This document shows, piece by piece, positions 23,782 to 35,006 of a stretch of DNA of 64,000 bases. The position numbers and the translations under genes are program-made. Below the pieces are notes generated by a model that did not search any database, was not told where the DNA came from, and saw only the letters and a program-made list of their open reading frames with translations. Numbering within the stretch: the stretch's first letter is position 1; each line of letters begins with the position of its first letter. This DNA is from Dactylorhiza incarnata (taxonomy: Eukaryota > Streptophyta > Magnoliopsida > Asparagales > Orchidaceae): positions 8,952,001 through 9,016,000 of the forward strand of contig JAWHQI010000005.1 of NCBI GenBank assembly GCA_033032865.1, written 5' to 3'.

Positions 23782-24010
23782 TAATGGTGAACAAAAAACC
23801 GGGCCTGACGGGCCGGCCCGTGCCCGGCCTGGTCAAGGCCGACCCAGTTCAGGCCTGAACCGGGCCGAGCCCTTACCCGGGGCCCTGAAAGGGCCCCCGT
23901 TTTGAGCTGTTACCCGGCCCGGTCCGGGCCGGGTAAAGCCCGAATATCGGGCTAGCCCGAGACCGGGCCGGCCATAACCCGATCCGGTCTCGGGCTAGGC
24001 CCGATTGAGC

Positions 24011-24116
24011 CCAACGACTCTTAATAAAAGAGCCGTTAGGCTCATAGCAGCATGGCTGCCACGTGGCAGCCATGCTGCCATGAGAGTAGCCAACGGCTCT
24101 CAAGAGAGTCGTTGGC
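24011..24116. repeat. three stem-loops in hAT A subterminal region
   Basis: 24047-24078 is a perfect 32-bp palindrome centred on CCACGTGG, with the arms extendable beyond one mismatch. It is flanked by imperfect hairpins built on CAACGACTCTT/AAGAGCCGTT (24011-24040) and CCAACGGCTCT/AGAGTCGTTGG (24089-24115). Confidence 0.85.
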
Positions 24117-24265
24117 TGCTGCCTTTTTTTTAAAAAAAATTAAAAAATTATTTTTTTTATTATTTTTTAATAATAATAATAATAAACCCAAAAAAATTCT
24201 ATAAATACCCCCCTCCCCTCTCTCTTTTCTCACACCCCACCCCTCTCTCTCTCTCAGCTCTCCCA

Positions 24266-25581
24266 ATGGCGTCGTCCTCCACAACTCCAACGTCGTCTTC
24301 CCAAAGTACGATTTCGGTGGTGGAGCACAACCGTAGAGCGAGTATTTGGGAGCATTTCGAGATGGTCCTAGTCGGGACCGAAAGAAAAGCGCGCTGCAAG
24401 ATGTGCTCGAAGTTGCTATCCATCAACGACAACTCGACGCTCGTTAGACACCAGAAGTCTTGCGAGTCGAAACAAGCTCCTCCCGAGTCAAGTCAAGCCC
24501 AAATTTCTGGAGCCGGACAGATTTGGACGTACGATCAAATGCGACAGCGAGAGCTGCAGGCGAAGTTCGTCATCAAACGTGGGCTGTCATTCAGCGTCTT
24601 CGACAATGACGATGGAACAGAGTACATACATGGGGGGCTTCAGCTCAAATACCAAAATGTTAGTAGAATTACTTTAAGGCGCGACACGATTAGGTTATAT
24701 TTAGAAGCAAAACAAGAATTAATTAGGTATTTTGAAAATTTCGAAGGACGTGTGAGTCTAACGAGCGACGTTTGGATGAGTAATTTAAATTTAGGATTAG
24801 CTTATCTTTGCATCACTTGTCATTGGATTGATCTCATTTCGTGGGAGCAAAATAAACGCGTAATATGTTTTACAGGTTTTGAACCGCACACGGCTATAGC
24901 TTTATATAAAGTTATTATGAAATGTGCGCGGGAATTTTAAATTAACGATAAAATACTTAGTTTTTCTCTTGATAACGCCTCCAATAATGGCGCCGCAATT
25001 GAATTGTTAAAACGAGATTTAAAACAATTTCTCAACGGCGCGTTTTTTCATACTAGATGTGTTTGTCACGTCCTAAATTTAGTGGTACATGATAGTTTAA
25101 AGGCAATGACACAATATATTAATAAAATTCGCGACATGTTAAAAACAATTTATTGTACTAAACTACGAGCTCAAGATTTTAGAAAATTTTGTAAAGCACA
25201 AAATCAGAAATATTTGAAACCACAATTAGATATGCCTATTAGATGGAACTCAACCTATAAAATGTTAAAAAGAGCCGTTCTACAAAAAGATCTTCTAATG
25301 GAATATTATAGTTTGTTTAATATTGAACACGATTTAGGTGAAAATGATTGGGATATTATAGAACATTATATAGATTTACTAAAGTGTTTTTATAGGGCCA
25401 CCATTTCTTTATCTGGAGTGTATTATCCAACGAGCGCATTAGTAATTGAACATTTCGTACATATCACAGAAAGATTTAGTTATTATAGGCAACGCCAAGG
25501 TTGAGCTCCTTTAATTAAAATAATGGAAGAATTTTTTTTAAAATATTATAGAGAAATACCGCCTATGTTTTCGTGCGCCGC
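24266..25581 (+). pseudogene. hAT transposase A (BED zinc finger), truncated
   Basis: Starts MASSSTTPTSSSQ. A BED-type zinc finger lies at about residues 28-68 (SIWEHFEMV ... CKMCSKLL ... LVRHQKSC). RNase-H-like blocks of the hAT transposase follow: SLTSDVWMSNLNLGLAYLCI, then GAFFHTRCVCHVLNLVVHDS and PQLDMPIRWNSTYKMLKRAV. Stops lie at 24938-24940 (TAA for Lys in element D) and 25502-25504 (TGA for the Trp of QGWAP). The C-terminal dimerisation domain is missing because the element ends at 25581. It would bind the termini and cut and paste the element in the nucleus. This is the Ac/RICESLEEPER-like group. Confidence 0.88.
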
Positions 25582-26245
25582 TAGTGTGCCAAGGGTATGT
25601 GAGCCAAAATGGGGGGGGGGGGGGATAACGGTAGGCAGTGGTTCTAGAAAAAAAGATGTGACTTTTGAGGTCACACGCCCAAAATACACAGGCGTGTGCC
25701 AAGAGCGTGTGGGCAGTTATGTGCCCCCAGAGCCACATGAAGACGGGTTTGCATGAATAGACGTGGCTTTTGGGACACACGCCCGAAACACATGGTTGTG
25801 TGTCGAGGGAGTATCAACTGAATTTTTGCATACGAGTTTGCGCTTATAAATAGGCCAATTTATCATGAAGAACTATGGTCTGATTCAGAGTTCTTAATAT
25901 CGTAAAGCCAAGAAGAATACATCTCTACAAAACAGAACTACCATTTCGTGGTAGAGAGAAGTGACCATCTTCCAACCTCGAGTTCATTGGACGGACTACG
26001 AGGTGTTTCCGGCATTCGTATGGATACCTATAGAGACGTGAATATCATTCTGCATTTGGACTCAAATGTCAGTCATTTTTCTCGAAATCTGATTTTGACG
26101 CAGATATAATACTAGTTTCTTGATTTACTGTATTTCACATGGATTGTGTCGAGGGTTTCCTATTTTTCCGTTGTGCATTTGAAGCCCATGAAACCCAAAA
26201 GAGGACTAGTCAACCGAACATGACGGTCCTAATTAGTTTAACTCC
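25582..26245 (+). repeat. gypsy LTR fragment
   Basis: A TATA box TATAAATAG at 25845-25853 is preceded by words of the ACACGCC/GGCGTGTG type (25670-25800). Such palindromic CACGCC words are common in plant gypsy LTRs. A G14 run lies at 25611-25624. R/U5-like sequence follows to about 26200. Ends are not defined. Confidence 0.45.
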
Positions 26246-26484
26246 ACTGGGTCCTCTACCGGCACATGCATGCTCACACCATGGAGACTTGTCAACCAAG
26301 CATGGAGGTAAAAATCAAATTCACTAAATCCACTGGGTCCTCTTCCCACACATAAATAATCACACCACGGGGACTTATCAATCGAGCATGGAGATTACAA
26401 TTGGATTCACTAAGAGCCTCTACCGAAACATGCATGCTCACACCACGGGGACTTGTCAATCGAGTATGGAGATAATGCCGCCCC
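26246..26484. repeat. three tandem copies of an 70-85 bp unit
   Basis: Units begin near 26246, 26331 and 26413 and share CACTGGGTCCTCTACC, CATGCATGCTCACACCA and GGGGACTTGTCAATCGAGCA. Divergence is moderate. It resembles leader repeats of gypsy elements. Confidence 0.75.
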
Positions 26485-28329
26485 TAAAGCACAAAAGCTT
26501 ATAACATATACGAACTAGGCATCACATTCAAATACTAGGATTTTTCCATGCTTTCCTCACCCTAATCTCAGCATCCACTATTCTCACGGAAACTGTGTAA
26601 GACCCCCATTTTTTCTTACGTTTCTAGGTCTTACCGCCCAGAACCGCCGCCTTGCAGTGACACCTTCACTCGAAAAGGTCCCCACCATAAGACGCCGATC
26701 CTGCCGGCTAATCATTCATCCAGGCCAACCATACATCACAGTGTAATAAAGAAACATGTCCACAACAATCACATAATCATAAGACACATGTCCAAATGAG
26801 ATACAAAAATAGACAAAAGTACTGAAGTGGATGTGCTAGAATAAAAATGGCTTAAGCCCGATACATCATTTCTTCTTTGCCTCTCACTTGGCAAATATTA
26901 AACATTGTAAGCACTGACACTCAACAGTGCCTTCATGAGCGATTAACTCTCTACTCTGACCAGGGTAGACGTGAAGTACGACATTCGGAAGATGGTATCT
27001 CACTGGTTCCTTCCCTACAGCAACAGATACTCCAAGTCCCGACCGTACCACCGCATCACGCTCCGTCCTCTCTATGTACTGGGCCCGCTGCTCCTAGGTC
27101 TCCTATTGTTATGCCACATCCGTCCGTTACTCAAAAATACTAAGCGGTTTCCCCGTCCCCTCCCCCGGTGACTCCTAGGCACCAGGCGGGAGGAAGAAGC
27201 GGAGGACAACAAGTGGTAATATCTAAGCAGGTGACAATGCTCTCACTCACATGATAGTAAACCGGAAACTAATGTGAGATCTACCAGCAAGTACAATAAA
27301 TACTAGCAATTCTACTACAATAACTATATAAATAGAACATCAATAAGAGCAACAATATATATAAAGGAAGTACAGCTAGCTATCAATGCAAAAAAGTAAC
27401 CTTAACTTATAAGGAAAGCTCATACAATCTTATAAGTTAAGGGGTCGTTTTGCATAGACTCATCGTATAAAGGAGCCCATATTAGATTATACGATGAGGT
27501 TTATGAGGTATGTGTGTGATGTGTATGATATGCAATGAAATGCAATGTCCATATTAATGGTTCGCAAACATGCAACTCACCCACACGGCTCTGTAAGTAA
27601 CGACCTTTAGTTCCCACTTTTCAGAGGTAGCTAACCTCCCGGGAACCTCCTGTCATGGTCAAACGGTGGCAGAGGAGCGGACGTCTTTTCACCTAGGTGG
27701 GTATAACATGTAACATCCCCCAAATAACTAGACCCCTAGATTGGTTTTGTCATGACTAAGTCATGACAAAACCCTGAGATGCGCAAAGAGAATATAATAC
27801 CTTAATTTTTGGAGGTAGCTAACCTCCCGGGCACCTCCCGTCGTGGTCAAACGGTGGCAGAGGACGTGCATCTCCTCACCTAGGTGGTTATAACACACTA
27901 CCAAACCTAGGAACTAACATACGCCATAACACTAGTCCTTGGTACTCATGAACTCATGCGTACTCTTGCTGGACCCGTAGGGACCAGACCATAAAAAGGC
28001 TAAGTGTAGGGTTATTAGGGCATGAGACCTTTTGGCCGCGCAGTAAAACATTCTGGCCCATTGAACTCCTATCACTCGCCGAGTCATCTTACTTTCGTCG
28101 GTGTGTCGACTAGGCTAGCACCGAAGACCCACCACAATTTATGCACCAACTCTTATGTTCCACCCGAGCTTAAGCTCGCAGGACCGACCCGTCCTTTAAA
28201 ACTACCGAGGCTACGACTCCATGGACAGACATGTCCGTTCCACACCATAAAACACTAAACACCTCAGCTATATGTATATGGTTCATTCTTATTCCTAAAG
28301 CATCTAGTTTTTTCTAGTCTTTTGTTAAT
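26485..28329. other. retroelement-derived non-coding region
   Basis: TGTAAGACCC at 26597 and TGTAACATCCCCCAAAT at 27709 look like gypsy LTR starts, but no matching ends or primer sites were found. A roughly 75-bp block (GGTAGCTAACCTCCCGGG ... CACCTAGGTGG) occurs twice, at 27625-27700 and 27811-27890. A perfect inverted repeat with 14-bp arms and a TAA loop lies at 27743-27773 (GTCATGAC core). No genes are recognisable. Confidence 0.45.
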
Positions 28330-28475
28330 CTTAGATGTTTAGGGTGCATCTTGGACTTCCCGAGGTCTACCAGATGAAGAGCTCGCAGCGGCACTAAGAG
28401 GTACGATAGGGTGACATTCAAACCTCCTTTTCTCAAGATATTTATTATTATTGGTGGCTACTCATACCTCCCACA
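28330..28475. repeat. dispersed repeat shared with 17020-17165
   Basis: CTTGGACTTCCCGAGGTCTA, GCTCGCA.CGG, GATAGG and TTTCTCAAGATATTTA occur in the same order and spacing as in element 4. It marks a common source element. Confidence 0.7.
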
Positions 28476-29338
28476 TTCTCTCTGATTACTTTAGAGCCCT
28501 AAGATGGATTATAGTTATTTAGGGGAGCGTTGATTTTCAATTGAAACTCAACGTTGCCTGTTATTTGCTGACTGGGTTCTTCTCAGCTTGACTTCACTTG
28601 GTCACAATCTAGGACTAATCACAGAAGGTTAACATACCATATTATTGTTGGTGGCTCATATCATCTCGCTCCTCTTTCTAGACTTAATAATTCATCCTTA
28701 ACCATTTCTCTAACCGCACGCCAAACTTATCTGGGACTAGTTCCAAAATGAATTGGCCTACCCCAACCTCCTATGTGGTACATGATAGTTATAAGGTTGT
28801 TGGAATTGTGAATGATGTCCAAGCCACTAAGTGAAAATTTGTTATCCGTAGACCAATATGACTATGAGTGTAACCTAAGGCCCTTGTGAGATGTAAATGA
28901 TAATCATGTTCAAAGGACTCCACATTTAATCACGTTCAAAGGACTCCACATTTATTTCTGAAACCCTACATGTCAAGTAGTGACTTCATGATCAATCTTA
29001 TGCATTTTTCATTTATGGCACAATTATTTAACCTTCCATAATTAATCGTTGACTTCCAATTTCCACATGAAGTATGGTTTTCTGATGGTTGTCTTTGCTA
29101 CAAATTTGTCCAGAGGTTCGCCTAGGTTAATGCACATTTCCAGAATTTGATAAATTTTCCATGCTATTTACTGCCAATAATAATTTAATAAAAAATTTAT
29201 GCCTAAACAATATTTACCAAGGATCGCCATATTTATTTCAACTAAAAATTGCAAGAAAATTTCCAGGGATTAATAATGCTCCAAAATGAACTTCTATTTA
29301 GTATACAGAAACATGAGCCATCATATGAAAATGTATTA
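28476..29338. other. non-coding, nothing recognised except a 30-bp exon copy
   Basis: AT-rich sequence. 29302-29331 repeats 30307-30336 with one difference (last 25 bases of an exon plus its splice donor, minus strand). Confidence 0.5.
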
Positions 29339-29490
29339 TTTACAAAATTTACTATTTACCGCCCTATGTTGAAAGATTTTACTATTTGCACCCCATGATG
29401 AGAGATTTTACTATTTGCACTCCATGATTGGAAATTTTACTATTTGCACCCCACGATATGGGATTTTACTATTTGCACCCGTATGTTTGG
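29339..29490. repeat. minisatellite, about 30-bp unit, five copies
   Basis: Repeats of ATTTTACTATTTGCACCCCA plus ATGATGAGAG-like spacer. The first copy is diverged (ACTATTTACCGCCC). Confidence 0.85.
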
Positions 29491-29831
29491 TTGTTATGGG
29501 GCTAGTGGGGTTTACTTTAGTCAAAATCGTGCTTAAAGAATCTTGATTTGACCGAAACCATTACGGGGACCCGTCAGTTCCAATTTTCTTTTTTACACTA
29601 CAAGGATTCAAATGTCTTCTGCATATATTTCAGAGGTATCTTCTTTGTCCGTAACAAATAAATAAATAAATTTAATTCTACAAACATTTTCCCTTCGCAT
29701 TGAATCATTTAAATATATTGCATGCACATACCCAGTATAAAAATAAGAAACTATCATTTTAAGAATACATAAAACTGATCTTAGTATATGAATGACTGCA
29801 TTCTGCTATAAAAATACAAGGCCGATGCATA

Positions 29832-30414
29832 TCATCCTTCCCAACTGGAAATATATTCTCGGGCCATCAAGATCTCACCACAGAATTTCTTGGGCACTTG
29901 TTCCAGATCATTCCCTTCCTGCCATGCTTGGCCTACCACAATTCCAGGCCCAGCATATCGAATATATATTACAACGTGGTCGTCGAAAGGACGAGGATGC
30001 TTCGCTGAAAATGTGACCAAAACAGGATCTTATAATTAAAAATGATTGAAATGAATTTGCTGGTTATTTAAGGGAGTAAAAGATCAATATACCGGGTATG
30101 GGGAATCCTTCAGGATATTCAGGCAAGTCTAATAAGCCACTACCAAACTCATTTGCTAGATCACAAGGCTGCTCTGTTGATATTATCTTTGAGACTTGAC
30201 TAACTGTGAAGTATAATGGACCATATAAGTTTGATGCTGCAGAAGGAAATGGACCAATTAGTTATAAGGGGATGACATATACAAAATTTAAGAATCTGGT
30301 TAAACCTATACAGAAACGTGAGCCATCATATGAAAATTGAAATCTTCCTGAACCAAGGTTCCCAGTGTTCCTAGAGATGTTAATGGATGATAGGGAAGGG
30401 AGTGTCACCGGTAT
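29832..30414 (-). pseudogene. last three exons of an unrecognised plant gene
   Basis: Three exons on the minus strand join in frame: 30414-30312 (103 bp), 30236-30093 (144 bp) and 30004-29832 (stop TGA at 29834-29832). Each junction has GT donor and AG acceptor, and the phases match. The protein contains SSINISRNTGNLGSGRFQFS, FGSGLLDLPEYPEGFPIPAK, VVIYIRYAGPGIVVGQAWQE and PKKFCGEILMAREY. It has no stop or frame break in about 139 codons, unlike everything around it. Upstream exons with a start codon are not found. A MITE lies 212 bp upstream and retroelements follow, so it is probably a gene fragment or a gene whose 5' part lies farther away. The regular composition suggests a real conserved protein. 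I do not recognise the family. Confidence 0.6.
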
Positions 30415-30625
30415 CTAAAGTGCGTGTATGTGTGTGATGTGCTTCTGATTGCGATTGGGTGCACGGTCATGAGAGAGAAGTCTCAGAGAAAATCCTCTCA
30501 ACCCTTCCTAGCCTTCACAATGATGGAGGACACAATAGGATCCGAGCTTGATCGACAGAGGAAGAGGAAGAGAGGAGCTTTGCCCAACCTCAAACCCTAA
30601 CTTGAGAAGCTGAGAGGAAGACTAA

Positions 30626-30892
30626 GGGTCTGTTTGGCACGGTGGTGGTGGTCGTGAACGCAATGGTTATGAACTATCGTTCTTGAACGCCCGACCTCAC
30701 CTAAGATATTCCATCCAATTTTATATTCAAAATTAGTTTTTTTCTTGATGACGGTCATGACCGTTGTCATGTCAAACAATACAACGACGGTGACATTTTT
30801 GTCCAACTTATCAGAGAAAAAACGACGTGCCAAACGGATGACAGTTTGTAACCACCGTGTTCATGACCGCAATCGCCGTGCCAAATGGACCC
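30626..30892. mobile_element. Harbinger/Tourist-type MITE, 267 bp
   Basis: Terminal inverted repeats GGGTCTGTTTGGCACGG and the reverse complement of CCGTGCCAAATGGACCC. TAA flanks both ends (30623-30625 and 30893-30895). No coding capacity. It lies just upstream of the gene remnant. Confidence 0.85.
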
Positions 30893-31108
30893 TAAGAGGA
30901 TAAATTAGATTTTAATGCATGCTTCTCATTCCAAGAACCCGCTCAGATAGATAGTGGGAGAAAATGCTCCGTAATATTTCAGTTATGGTCCATAATACCC
31001 AAGCTACATGATATATGAGTAAATTAGAGTGCATGGAAAGAAGATATAATATAACACCTTAAATGTTATACATGTTACATGCTTGATATCATAACGCTAT
31101 GTCATAGA
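30893..31108. other. non-coding spacer
   Basis: AT-rich. Nothing recognised. Confidence 0.5.
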
Positions 31109-31890
31109 TGTAACACCCTGTTTTTCTTATTTTATGACTTAGAAATGAATGGTTAACGCCTTGGATATATCCACATGTGTGTAGCAGCTTGTGGGAGATT
31201 TAAGGGACCTATTTGAAGACTTTTCCAACGTACATGGTATGGTACACGGCTGTGTATAGGGCCATGTACACAGACCTATAGCTCCCGTCTAGTTTTGGTC
31301 CCTAGAAGGTTGTACATGGCCTGGGAAGGCCGTGTACCAAATCGGGCACATGAAACCTTTAGCATACAAGAAATGAGGTCTTCTGGAACAGTGTACACGG
31401 CATGGGCAGGCCGTGAACGAGCCTGAAACTGAAATATTTTGCTTGATTTGAGCTGTAGATCGATGGAATTTGGGATCTAACAATTGGGATTTGTTCCTAA
31501 GGCCTCTTAGGTCGGGTTAGGGCTGAAATAGAGCCATTTCCCTTTCATTTGGCTTGAGTTTGAGAGAGGGAAAAAGGAGGAAGAAGGAAACCTAGGGCTT
31601 GGAAGAAACTACCATTGGACAGGATCTAGAGCTTCGTTTGAAGAACCAAGACCGGATCCGCGAAGAGCTTCTCACTCCCGTCATTCTCCACCGAATCTTG
31701 AAACCTTTTCATGGCACCAAGGAGGACTTCAAGGATAAAGATTTCTTCCTCCGGTATTAGGACCGTTTGCTTGCCATGTCCTTTATTTTTCATGCATTAG
31801 AAGAGTCTCCTCTCACTAATTAGTGGAGGGTATAAAATCCTTTGGTTCGTTAAAACCCCGGGGCGTGGGATTGCGACCCCATCATGAATT
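31109..31890 (+). repeat. gypsy LTR fragment
   Basis: Starts TGTAACACCCTGTTTTTC, typical of plant gypsy LTRs. It carries words such as GTACACGGC/GCCGTGTAC in both orientations (31240-31420). It ends without a clear CA where copia-like sequence begins. No primer site follows. Confidence 0.55.
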
Positions 31891-31894
31891 TGCA

Positions 31895-32677
31895 TTAGAA
31901 ATCCGATGTTCGTTCCGGATTAGGCATATGTGTGAAGTTTATTCGTGGTCGTAGGCTCGGATCGATGATGATGCTGCGATGTTTGCATTTAGAGTTTTTC
32001 CTAGTTGCGCGGCCGAAAAACACTATGTAATATTCGTCGTAATGTATGCGGGGATTTCGTAGGTAATAAACAAAACCTGAGGGGAATCCGGTCATATGAT
32101 CGGTGGCCCCTGAGTCGCCGATCCAATTAGATGGGGTGATGGTAGCAGCATGCGCAGTGGGCATAGTCACGGTAGAAAAGGAGGTCGAAGCTCCAGAAGA
32201 CATATCTGGCCAGGAATTAAGTAACCTGCTGAGAGCATCTAATCCATCCACTATATAGGTCCCTGAGGAAGGAGCATGGGAGGGCTCCTTATACACTTAT
32301 ATGGAATAAGCAGCATCAAGGATCCCTGGCGCAATCCCAAAATTCAGCGAGTAAGCTTGTAAATCTGGGTGGAGCTGTCAATCTGTTAGTAGGTTTCGTG
32401 TGCTCGAGTCTAGATCACATAGGCAGAATCCATCAGCATATAACTCGGGAATACCTTTGGGGGCATAGAATGCAAGAACCATGACCGTCCCATCTATGTA
32501 ACCGAATATCTGGTAGCTGCGAATCACATGTTGGGATGCTCAGGATCATTCAAGATAATTTGTCCCATCAAATGGCACAGTGTCTATCTTCAATGAGCCA
32601 GTGTGGTCACGAGTCCTCTGAGGGTCACTCATCTGTGGCATCAAAACACTTGGCGAAGAAGCGGAAGAATCACCCAT
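31895..32677 (-). pseudogene. copia gag start and protease remnant
   Basis: Start MGDSSASSPSVLMPQ (ATG at 32677 on the minus strand), then LKIDTVPFDGTNYLE, the typical copia gag opening. After several stops it passes without a zinc knuckle into NWIGDSGATDHMTG near 32120, the protease active site. The middle of gag is deleted. It is related to the remnant at 59195-60334, which starts MGDSSDPSSNIKVP. Confidence 0.75.
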
Positions 32678-33437
32678 GTTGTCACAACTTAATGGGAACA
32701 TAAATACCCACCCTAGGTCAAACAGACAGCGAAAAAAGAAGCGCAGAATCGGGGACAACCAAGTGAGATCGGAGATCATTTGCAATCAAACTCAGCAAAA
32801 ATCATTAGACGGTGGAGCAGCAGATGGGCAGCCGATGGACAACAGGAATCAGAAAACAATAGAAAACAGCTACTCAAGAAAAAAGAACTCAAACTGCGTC
32901 GAATCAAGCACAACAGAAATCAAGCTCAATAAGAATCAAGAACTGCTCGTGGACCAAGTATAGGACAGAAGAAACAAATGAAGCTACAGACGGCATCAAG
33001 CTCTGGGAACATGCGGCATCAGCAGGAGTCAACGACAAGAGAAGAAAATCGAGCTCAAGCGCAGTCAGCGGAATCCATCAGGAGGGAGCTCATACTACAT
33101 TGGCAGCGAAAGAAACATCAGAGGGTGGCAGGGAGGCAGTCAGCGTCATGAGAAGTCGGCGGTGGGACTATCCCACCTATGGACCGCGTGGACTCGGCAT
33201 CTGATATGAGCTCTCAAAACAGCAGTTGTATAGGCAGATACCGCGTGGGCTCGACATCTGCTTCTGCTTCTGGTTCGGCATCTGCTTCTGCTTCTGATTT
33301 TGATTCTGATTTCTTCTTCTTCTCTGATTTCTTGTTCTTCTCTGATTTCTTCTCCTCTAATTTCTTTATGCTTTAAGTTATATCTCCAAATATAATTAAA
33401 TCTGTCCAGATTTCTTAGATTTCGGTCCAGAATTCAC
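32678..33437 (-). other. probable leader/LTR of the copia remnant
   Basis: No genes. 33255-33350 is a CTTCTGATTT-rich low-complexity stretch. A TCTGATAT at 33201 may be a decayed primer site. Frames open on the plus strand here are low-complexity. Confidence 0.35.
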
Positions 33438-33440
33438 TAA

Positions 33441-35006
33441 GGGCCCGTTCGGCAATCTGGAATTAGAATTGAGGAATTGGAATTCAGCCAATTCCAAAAC
33501 CAATGGGAATTGGAATTGGACTGAATTCCAAATATGATGTTCGGGTGTTGTCCAGTATTGGGCATCAAGAATTGGAAATGGGTAATTATGTTGTTTGGCT
33601 GTAGAATGGAATTCATATATAGAATTAAAATTAACAGAGTAGAAAAAGTAATACAAAAAATTATATTGAGTCTCCAAGTAGTAAAAAAAGATGCACACAT
33701 ATAAAGAAAGTTCGTACACATAAATATAGTCCGTCACATATAAAAAGTTCACACACATTAAAAATGTTTCACGCATAAAAAAAGTCCACAAATAAACAGT
33801 CCACATACAACAACAACACTCAAGCCTTTATCCTACTATAGTGGGGTCGGCTATATGGATCCTTTGTCGACATTGTGCCCTATCTTTAATCACAGCCTCA
33901 CTAATGCATTAAGTACATCATATCTTTCCTTATAGTTTCATTCCAAGTCTTTTTTGGTAAACAGTCCACATAAATACTACTAATTAAGCTGCATTCAGAG
34001 CCATTCCAACTTCAGGTTGTCTGGTAAAGTCATGAATACTCCAAACCTAGTGGTATCACGAGAGAGTATATCCATGGCCTCGAGTACTTCTTGTTTGTCC
34101 AGATTAGGTAGATTACCAAGGGGAACATATATGACTTGAGCATGTGACATCGACTTATCTGCAGCAATAATGCTTCTTCCAAGAAATGACTTATCCATGC
34201 TAGAGGCAACACTTGATATGGCTTCTGCCAATGCATCAATCCCAACAGATCTTTTTTTCTTCTTTTTGGTGCTTCCTTCGCCTCCAAATTCAGAGCAATC
34301 TCCCAGAGTGTTGCTTTCTTCCACAATGAACTCCTTGTCTAACTCGATAACATTCTCGGCCGGAGTGTTATAAACCCACAAAGATCTACTCCAATACTTG
34401 CAGGAAATATCAAAATATGCTATATTGTAATCAACGAAGACAAAAAAAATCCGCATGCAGCAACATCAGATCGAGTATTTGCAAGAAAAATCTACTATTT
34501 TGTAATCCACGATCTACTCCAATACTTGCAGGAAATACTCAAATCTCGTTATAAACCCACAAAGATCTACTTCAATACTTGCAGGAAGAAGTTGGAGGAT
34601 GGACGAGGGTTGTTTGAGGAGGAAGAAGAAGAGACGAGGGCATGACGCGTTGGATCGACGAAGAAGGAAAAAAAGGTGGGGCAGATCGACGACGACTGTT
34701 CGACGGCGACGACGACGAAGAAGAAATAGGAGGGGGAGAGGAAGAGATTACCGGCAGCAGCGGATCGACGGAGGGCAACTGGCGGCGGGAAGTTTGCTCG
34801 CGATAGGGTGTCGAGCTCGCTCTCCTCTCCAAAAACCAACAAAATCCAGCGTGAACCCAAAGAATTGGGGATAGGGTTTTTTTAAAACCTTTTGAATTGA
34901 AGGAATTCCAATTCTTAGCCAATTCCAAAGTGCCGAACGCCCAAAATGAATTCAAATCCCCCATTTCCAATTCTGGAATTCCAAATCCTGGGGGCCGAAC
35001 GGGCCC
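33441..35006. mobile_element. Harbinger-type element, 1566 bp
   Basis: Ends GGGCCCGTTCGGC and GCCGAACGGGCCC are inverted repeats, flanked by TAA at 33438-33440 and 35007-35009. Subterminal sequence is rich in GGAATTGGAATTC words in both orientations. Only a C-terminal piece of an ORF1-like protein remains inside, so it is non-autonomous. Confidence 0.88.
33995..34456 (-). pseudogene. Harbinger ORF1 (Myb/SANT-like) C-terminal remnant
   Basis: The open frame of 153 codons contains a basic KKKKKRSVGIDALAEAISS segment and ends LSRDTTRFGVFMTLPDNLKL plus EWL. This resembles the C-terminus of the Myb/SANT-like proteins paired with Harbinger transposases. The DNA-binding part and the DDE transposase are missing. 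The family assignment rests on pattern and on the surrounding element, not on a search. Confidence 0.5.

Larger units (their letters stand above)
23782..25581 (+). mobile_element. hAT element A, 5' part, 3' end lost
   Basis: The terminus TAATGGTGAACAAAAAACC and a GC-rich subterminal block of GGCCCGG words match the right end of element D (56271 leftward) closely. After a CT-rich leader comes the transposase. The element stops at about 25581 (GTGCGCCGC), where D continues for over 600 bp more. No downstream terminus or target-site copy is found. Confidence 0.85.
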
